Source of the DNA: Monoraphidium neglectum
Lineage: Eukaryota > Chlorophyta > Chlorophyceae > Sphaeropleales > Selenastraceae
Length of the DNA: 12,097 bases
Direction of reading: 5' to 3'
NCBI RefSeq assembly: GCF_000611645.1
Contig: NW_014012306.1
Span: forward strand, 3,397 to 15,493
Made by a program: the position numbers and the translations under genes. The notes under the pieces were generated by a model. That model was not told the DNA's origin and made no database searches. It was given only the letters and a program-made list of their open reading frames with translations. This document shows, in pieces, positions 7,066 through 12,097 of this stretch (positions are counted from its first letter, which is position 1; every line of letters starts with the position of its first letter).

Positions 7066-7657
7066 CTGGGCGAAGCACAGCTAGAAAGGCCCCTCATGCA
7101 GCGCGTGTTCTGCCAGAACGCATGCGTTGGGAAACCTGCAAGGCCCCAGGGGCTGAAGCTGGGCGCCAACCCCTGCGGCGCTACCTTTGCCGAATCGCCC
7201 GCTGCCCCCCGCGGCAGGCGCTCCTCTGTTTCCCCCTGATCGTGTGAAGCTGGCGGCGCAGCCGAGGTGGATTGCGACACTGGGGCAGCGGGACCGTTCT
7301 GCCATACCCATGCCGTGCCAGCGGCGCTTCAAAGATCCTGCCAAGGTGGCGCACGAGCCAGGGCCACGGCAGCGGCTCGGGTGTCGAGGTGTGTTGAACG
7401 CAAATGGAAGAGGGGCCCGAGAGATGGCCGTAGGGTGCGCCGCTAGCCAATCGCACAGGCATGGGACACAGGCCAGCAGGTCCACTGTCTTCGTAAGCCC
7501 CCTGATGAGGACACGCACCTAATTTCCACAACCGACACCCACAGCATGACTGGCGCCCCCCCCACATACCCGCTCACCCATCCACACCCGACCCCACCCA
7601 ACACATTGTCCCCCCACCACAAATTCCCCCTCCGTGCGCCCCTCCACCTCTCTCCAG

Positions 7658-7825
7658 GGCTACTCTGGCGGCGATATGTGCAACTTTGTTGATCCAGGAC
7701 TGAGGCGTGCCACAGCGGCACGGTGCGCGCGACCGTGGTGGCGGCCGGCGGGGAGCACGTGGCACAGTTGCGTGGAGAAGGACCTGCGGCCAGTGCACCT
7801 GCGCAACTTCTCGGCGACGTCCAAG
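7658..7825 (+). pseudogene. AAA ATPase exon, copy 2, frameshifted
   Basis: The exon begins GYSGGDMCNF after CTCTCTCCAG, then insertions after the first ten codons break the frame relative to copy 1. The later part regains recognisable residues in another frame: AAGGEHVAQL, then DLRPVHLRNF before the donor GTGGGG. Copy 2 keeps the DLRPV-x-LR-x-F segment that copy 1 has lost, so each copy is damaged in a different place. Confidence 0.75.
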
Positions 7826-8166
7826 GTGGGGAGGTGGCACGACTGCGCATGTTGGGCAACTAGGTGCAAGCGCATGCGAATGAGCGCGCGCGTATGAACA
7901 CAGCAGTTGTGATGCGAAGAGACAGTCAGTGCAGCATGGTTCCAGACCCCATTGGGAAATGCACAACGGAGTGCGATTGAGCGCATTTGCGCCATTGAAG
8001 GGCGCCCATGATCTTCTGGGGTCCTTGTGGTACCACTGCGTTTTGCAAGCTGCCACCCCTCCCGCGTATCGACTCCCTGTATGCGGCATGCGCTCGCAAG
8101 CACGTGCGCACAGTCAAGAGTCGCGTGCTTGACACTTCCCCCCAAACACGCCCAGCGATCCAGCGC

Positions 8167-8318
8167 AATGCCAGCATAGATTGAGAGCCTCTGAGTCAGG
8201 TACGAGCAGTATGACGGGCTCCACGGTGCAAAGTCCGTGCCGCTGGGGTTGCAGGGCGGATGACGTGGCGGTGGACCAGGACGGCTGGGGAGGCGGCAAT
8301 CAAGCGGTCGTCAGATGA
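8167..8318 (+). pseudogene. AAA ATPase last exon, copy 2, stop and frameshift
   Basis: The region aligns to 2000-2115. It has an in-frame TGA at 8182-8184, a 1-base shift before YEQYDGLHGA, and further indels before DQDGW. After that it reads GGGNQAVVR and TGA at 8316-8318. The tail after DGW differs from copy 1, so similarity seems to end there. Confidence 0.7.
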
Positions 8319-9192
8319 TCGCGTCGGATGAGAGGTAGCAGTGCGCGACACACGGGCAACACCCTTCCGGAAGAAGTGCCCTTGAACTTCTTTGCACTTG
8401 CTTTGGGCGCATGCTTGTGGGAGTGGCCAGCTTCTATGTGTTTTTAAGTCGCTGCTGAGCTGTCGCTGTTACTATGACCACCGTAGAGCCGGCCGCAGTG
8501 GCCACCACCTTGGGGCCCAAGGACAATTGCAAGGCCACCAAAGGCGACGCGGTGGTGCCCGGTGGCCTGGGCTGCAGAGGCAGCTGAGACACGCTGCTCA
8601 GCTTGGTCAACATATGGCGCGGGCGACAATGTGGCCGAATGACTTTGATGGCAAGTTCCATGCCGCGAGCTTTTGATAGCAGCTTGATGCAAGCAGTAAC
8701 CCTTCAAACGCTACGTTCGTGGCAGCCAGGCCGTTTGTCGCGCTCTGAGACGGTAGATCTTGCGAGCTGAGGTGGCAACGCACTCCAGGCATCATGAGAC
8801 AATTTTACTCGGCGAGTGCGAGGGACATATAATCAAGAATCAATCGCTGGGAAGGCCAAGGATGTTAAACGGCGTGCAATCCCTCGACTGCCATACAGGG
8901 CATGCACATGCTCAGAATGGCAGCCGCACAGCGTGCGCAGCACCAGTCGCCACCAGCAGGCTTTGCTGTTGGTTGCAAACGGTTTCCAGGAGTCTTTAGA
9001 GTTCAAGGCATTGTTGCGAAGTCGGTATCGTACCCCAGTTTTTCCATTTCCAGCGGCTGAGCGCCACGGTAGTGCTTGCAAACCGAGACTCCTCTTCGAT
9101 CTGGCTCGACCACGAACCTCTTTCTGCCACACACCGTTGTGAAAGGTGCCTTATATTCGAGGTGATATCCCAGCTGTGGCCCCGCAAGGGCC
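8319..9192. other. Region upstream of Brr2: presumed promoter and 5' UTR, no clear gene
   Basis: A 37-codon frame, ATG at 8474 to TGA at 8585-8587, has C/G-rich third positions (MTTVEPAAVATTLGPKDN...) but no known family; it could be a relic exon. The sequence becomes less G+C-rich towards Brr2. A TTATATT lies at 9151-9157, only about 36 bases before the Brr2 ATG, too close for a confident TATA-box call. No other motif is convincing. Confidence 0.35.
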
Positions 9193-9270
9193 ATGGACAA
9201 AGGGGGCCGCAAGGAGTTCGGGGCGGGTGCCGAGGGGCACGCCCGCTTCAAGCAGTATGACTATCGTGCG
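9193..9270 (+). CDS. BRR2: Brr2 exon 1 (start codon, 26 codons)
   Basis: The exon opens with ATG and ends at YDYRA, followed by a strong donor GTGAGTAG; it ends in phase 0. The stretch AEGHARFKQYDYRA is nearly the plant Brr2 N terminus. No other in-frame ATG nearby gives a family-like start. Confidence 0.92.
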
Positions 9271-12097
9271 GTGAGTAGTCATTGCGACGAACGTGCCGCC
9301 GCAGCTGGGCCGTTGGGTGCCTGAAGGAGCGAGATCACTCCCCAGCAATGCCTGGCGGGCCACTGATAGCCCGCAACAGCGTGTGGCATGGGTAGATCGC
9401 ACCATTGGTTGCATCCACGGCAGCGCTCGGAGTCCGACAGCTGCAACCATTGCGCTTGGGCGCAGCAGGTGGCGCGCCGCTGCTGCTGCTCCGCTCACCA
9501 TCGCCCCGCTCCTGCCTCCAGAACTCGAGCCTCGTGCTCACCAGCGATGTGAAGCGCGACGCTCACGAGCCCACCGGCGAGCCGGAGACGCTGGCGGGGC
9601 GCAACCTGCACAAGATGGGTGACAGGGTGCAGCACACGCGGCCCGAGGCCCTCACGGAGCGCAAGGAGCGCAGCAAGTGGGTTGGCGGCTGAGGGGAAGG
9701 GTTGGCGGCTGAGGGGAAGGCCAGGGGCGCCGCGCTGAAAGCAGGGCCTTGCTGGAGGCCTGCTTTGAGTCAAGAGTGCGGCGTGTGCATCGCCTGTTCG
9801 GTAACGCGGCGTGTACCGAGGATTATGACGTCACACGCGCACACCCGTCACCCGACCCGCCCACCCGGTCCTCTTTGTCTGGGCCTGCCCCACCCTCACT
9901 CCTCTCCTCCCCTGCCCCCAGCAACCCAACCTTTCTCCGCATTGCCCTGGCCCCCGCCACCTCACTCGCCCCCTGCATCGCCCCCTGCATCACCCCTTGT
10001 GTTTGCGCCCGCCCCCCGCCCGCAGGAAGCGCGAGGCCAAGGCAGCCGAGCTCGAGTTTGCGCTGCCAGCCAAGAGCCGCAAGACCGCGGGCAGCATGAG
10101 CGTGATGGACCTTGACACGGCGGGGTTCTACAGGCCGCGCACCAAGGAGACGCGGTGGGCGGGGGCTTGGGCGTGTCGTTTGGCGCGGCGGGGTTGGCGG
10201 CGGGCTTGCTGGCGGGTGCATCGGCTGAGCATGTTGGCGCCAGCTTGCGCATTCTCGGCTCATGTGGTTCGTGTGCATGTGTGTGTGTGTGTGTGTGTGT
10301 TTCAGCAGTAGCTTGTATGTAGTGTGTGTTGCATTTGGTGTGTTAGCCTGCATTTGCAGCATCTGGACTTGTTGCGCCTAGCCTTTTGCTTGAGAGCAGG
10401 CATGGCCCGCCCCCGTTGCCAGCGGCGCCTGCCCACTGTGGCGCCGCGACGCGCGGGGGCGGCAGAGCAGACCCCACCTGGCACGTTACAGCGGGTGTTG
10501 GGCCCCCACCCCGGCGCGCGTCTCCTTTCCACCAGGACAGCTTGGCCGCGTTTGTTGCCGACTTGTCACCCGCGAGGGCCCAGGCGGGCCCAGGGGGTGC
10601 TCTCAGGGCCGAGGTCACGCAGCCGCACTCCTGGCAGCGTCCGCCTCCCTTGATTCCTGGCACCACATCCCCCTCCTCAACCCCCCACCCCTTTTACAAG
10701 CTCTCCAACCTTGTCACCCTACCTGAAATCACCTGGGTCATCAACAGCTTCACCCCCTCTCCCCTCTGCCCCCCTCTGCCCTCGCACATGCGCTCATGTC
10801 CATCAACCTATGAACAGCGCTGCCTACGAGGCGATGCTCAATGTGATTCACACGCAGTTTGGGGACCAGCCGCAGGACGTGCTGCGCGGCGCGGCAGACG
10901 AGGTGGGCGGGGCGGGCGTGGGGTGGTGGGCAGCGCAAGGCGGGTTGGGTTGGGGTGGTGGGGGGTCGGCACCCTTGGGTTGGGTGCGTATATCCGTGGT
11001 AGCATGCCCGCGAGTGCAATCAGCGTCAGGCGCGGAGGCTCCGGTGCATCCGTCCTAGTCAACGCTGGTGCCTTGCAGGAGGCGAGCGGCGCGCACATGT
11101 CGCGCCCAGCCCCGGCTCCCCGCGCCTGGCTCCTCTCGTGAGACCCGCCTCGCCCGGCCGCCGCCCCGGCCCGCCCTGCGCGCGGCTGCCGCTATGCAAT
11201 TGATTGTGTGCAGGTGTTGGCTGTGCTGAAGAATCAGCACCTGACAGACCCCGCGCGCCAGAAGGAGGTCAACGAGCTGCTGGGGCCGGTGAGAGGGGGG
11301 GTGTCAGGGGCGCCAGCCATGTTTTTTTTGGGGAAAGGGGGCAGAGTCGGGTGGGCGTGCTTGCCCTCGAATCGTTGACTGCATCTGGAAGCATGGGGAG
11401 CGGAGGTGAGGTGCCAGTGGTTTGCTGGCCTGAAAGCGTTCACCCCCTCACGCCGCACCGGGCGCCCCGCTGGAACTTCGCGGACCCCTCATCTCATCAC
11501 CTCAACTTGCTGCGCCTGCTCTATGATTATCAATCCAGGTGGCGGACGAGCGGTTTGCGGAGCTGGTGGCCATCGGCAAGCTGATCAACGACTGGGTGGC
11601 CCCCGGGGCCGAGGGCGAGGTGGTGGCGGGGGACACGCTGGACCAGGAGATTGGCGTGGCTGTAGAGGTAGGGTGGCTGGGTGTGTGATTGTGTATGTGT
11701 ATGTGTGTCTCTGTGTGGGGGCGTGTCTGTGTTTGTGTGTGTGAGAGAGAGCGAGTGACGGCTGAGGAAGTCGGCCGTGTAAGTTGTATGCTTCCCTTAC
11801 CTTGTGTGTGGCACCCGGGGGAGGGGTTTGACTGCATGTGCCGCGATTGTTTCCTTGCTGCATCGTGAAAGACGGAGGGCACACACCTGCACACCTGCTC
11901 TGGCACCCTGCATGTCCATCGCTCCGTTGCTCAAGCACCGGGCCAACCCTGGGCCACCCAAGTATTTTTCCGACCCCCCCCTCCAGTTTGAGGACGAGGA
12001 GGATGATGACGGGGACGAGGGCGATGAGGTGGTGGAGGAGGACGAGGACGACAGGGGGGGCTCGGATGACGAGGAGGAGGTGGGGGCCGTTAGGGGG
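9193..12097 (+). CDS. BRR2: Brr2/SNRNP200-type U5 snRNP helicase, N-terminal part (gene continues past right edge)
   Basis: This is the 5' end of a spliceosomal Brr2 helicase, a nuclear DExD/H (Ski2-like) ATPase of the U5 snRNP that unwinds U4/U6 during spliceosome activation. Seven exons are placed at 9193-9270, 9522-9676, 10026-10154, 10818-10902, 11214-11288, 11539-11667 and 11987 to about 12079 or beyond; all junctions keep frame and use GT-AG. The joined protein, about 250 residues, follows the plant Brr2 N terminus: HARFKQYDYRA, then NSSLVLTSDV, HEPTGEPETL, a basic stretch, TKETR-AAYEAML, GDQPQDVL, GAADE-VLAVLKN, LVAIGKLIND, GVAVE, and a Glu/Asp-rich run. The ATG at 9193 sits in GGGCCATGG and opens a typical plant-like start. 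The PWI-like domain and both helicase cassettes would lie downstream, outside the window. The family call is firm; exact exon borders are inferred by eye. Confidence 0.93.
9522..9676 (+). CDS. BRR2: Brr2 exon 2
   Basis: The exon follows an acceptor CTGCCTCCAG and reads NSSLVLTSDVKRDAHEPTGE onward, directly continuing YDYRA as in plant Brr2. It ends after ERKERS plus AA, donor GTGGGT, leaving phase 2. HEPTGEPETL and the later GDRV are recognisable family positions. Confidence 0.92.
9681..9720 (+). repeat. Perfect 20-base tandem duplication in Brr2 intron 2
   Basis: The 20 bases at 9681-9700 are repeated exactly at 9701-9720, starting four bases after the intron 2 donor GT. Each copy contains an in-frame TGA if the intron is read through. 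It looks like a recent slippage or replication duplication. Confidence 0.95.
10026..10154 (+). CDS. BRR2: Brr2 exon 3
   Basis: The acceptor is CCCGCCCGCAG. The leading G completes a Lys codon with exon 2, giving ERSKKREAKAAE. The exon ends TKETR with the Arg codon split (CG then C), donor GTGGGC. The basic linker followed by TKETR is typical of Brr2. A damaged copy of this exon lies at 103-230. Confidence 0.92.
10270..10302 (+). repeat. (TG)n microsatellite in Brr2 intron 3
   Basis: A GT dinucleotide run, interrupted once by CAT, lies in intron 3. The matching intron in the left-hand pseudogene copy has a much longer and more complex GT/GC/AC array at 329-424, so the locus predates the duplication. 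Confidence 0.85.
10818..10902 (+). CDS. BRR2: Brr2 exon 4
   Basis: The exon follows TATGAACAG and its first base completes the split Arg codon of TKETR. It reads AAYEAMLNVI, GDQPQDVL and GAADE, matching the plant and animal proteins, and ends in phase 0 before GTGGGCGG. The acceptor lacks a strong pyrimidine tract but the protein match fixes it. A damaged copy is at 906-988. Confidence 0.92.
11214..11288 (+). CDS. BRR2: Brr2 exon 5
   Basis: The exon follows GATTGTGTGCAG and reads VLAVLKNQHLTDPARQKE to LLGP, then donor GTGAGA. It is 25 codons in phase 0. GAADE-VLAVLKN across the exon 4-5 junction is a near-invariant Brr2 segment. Confidence 0.93.
11539..11667 (+). CDS. BRR2: Brr2 exon 6
   Basis: The exon follows ATCAATCCAG. 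It is 43 codons containing ERFAELVAIGKLINDW and ending DQEIGVAVE, with donor GTAGGG. This matches the LVSIGKLITDF and GVAVEFEE region of plant Brr2. Confidence 0.92.
11690..11760 (+). repeat. Degenerate TG-rich then GA-rich tract in Brr2 intron 6
   Basis: Repeated TGTGTATGTGTATGTG-like sequence passes into GAGAGAGAGCGAG. It is a simple repeat inside an intron. No other function is visible. Confidence 0.7.
11987..12097 (+). CDS. BRR2: Brr2 exon 7, acidic segment (runs to or near the window edge)
   Basis: The exon follows a C-rich tract and CTCCAG and opens with FEDEEDDDGDE, an Asp/Glu-rich stretch like the FEENEEDDEE region after GVAVE in plant Brr2. The exon may end at 12079, where GAGGAGGAG meets a possible donor GTGGGGG, leaving 31 codons in phase 0. 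Alternatively it stays open to the edge. Acidic low complexity makes the end uncertain. Confidence 0.85.

Larger units (their letters stand above)
7129..8318 (+). pseudogene. Copy 2 of the AAA ATPase C-terminal fragment, heavily decayed
   Basis: The region is co-linear with 1093-2203: shared intron sequence (for example 7129-7165 against 1093-1128, and 7345-7500 against 1180-1345), the GYSG exon (7658-7825), a shared intron block (7930-8010 against 1790-1870) and the last exon (8167-8318). It has several frameshifts and an in-frame stop. It is about 115 bases longer than copy 1 between 7165 and 7330. It lies in the same orientation about 870 bases upstream of the real Brr2 start. No Walker motifs precede it. 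Confidence 0.75.

Noticed and set aside
9151..9157. TATA-like TTATATT before Brr2
   Set aside because: It is only about 36 bases from the start codon and not supported by other promoter signals.
9826..9833. TGACGTCA palindrome (CRE-like)
   Set aside because: It is a single short motif inside Brr2 intron 2, easily expected by chance.
1..12097. CRISPR array, prokaryotic operon or prophage
   Set aside because: Spliced genes and microsatellites indicate nuclear eukaryotic DNA; no regularly spaced repeats or phage-like gene blocks are present.

Overview
The window looks like nuclear DNA of a green alga, most likely a chlorophyte of the Chlamydomonadales type. It is G+C-rich, its genes are cut into short exons by many introns, donors are mostly GTGAG or GTGGG, and acceptors often follow C/T-rich tracts ending in CAG. 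Introns carry (TG)n microsatellites, coding third positions favour C and G, and the one clear protein resembles plant homologues most closely. The genus cannot be fixed from the sequence.

The one confidently recognised, apparently intact gene is on the + strand from 9193 to the right edge. It is the 5' end of a Brr2/SNRNP200-type helicase, the U5 snRNP component that unwinds U4/U6 in the spliceosome. Seven exons can be placed by reading-frame phase and by agreement with the family. Together they encode about 250 N-terminal residues. The helicase cassettes lie outside the window.

The left end (1 to about 1092) is a decayed genomic copy of part of that gene: the end of intron 2, exon 3, intron 3, exon 4 and the start of intron 4. 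It carries a 1-base deletion, a stop codon and other damage. Near 1093 it switches abruptly to a fragment of another gene, the C-terminal end of a fidgetin-like/spastin-type AAA ATPase (meiotic clade), running to 2203. A second, worse-damaged copy of the same AAA fragment lies at 7129-8318, just upstream of the real Brr2 gene. Introns are kept in all copies, so the duplications were made at DNA level and not by retroposition. The two pairs have different spacings (about 9.9 kb and about 6.2 kb), so one simple tandem duplication does not explain them.

The middle (2204-7128) is mostly non-coding and repetitive. It holds a probable small minus-strand coding exon (3087-3614), two more weakly supported exon candidates (4257-4442 plus, 6853-7065 minus), an imperfect tandem pair (4645-4905), two pairs of dispersed repeats, a 22-base perfect repeat pair and a 153-base tract without any adenine. 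I saw no rRNA, tRNA, CRISPR array or complete transposon.

No new defence or metabolic system is evident. The most unusual content is the chimeric segmental duplication and the sequence-composition oddities.
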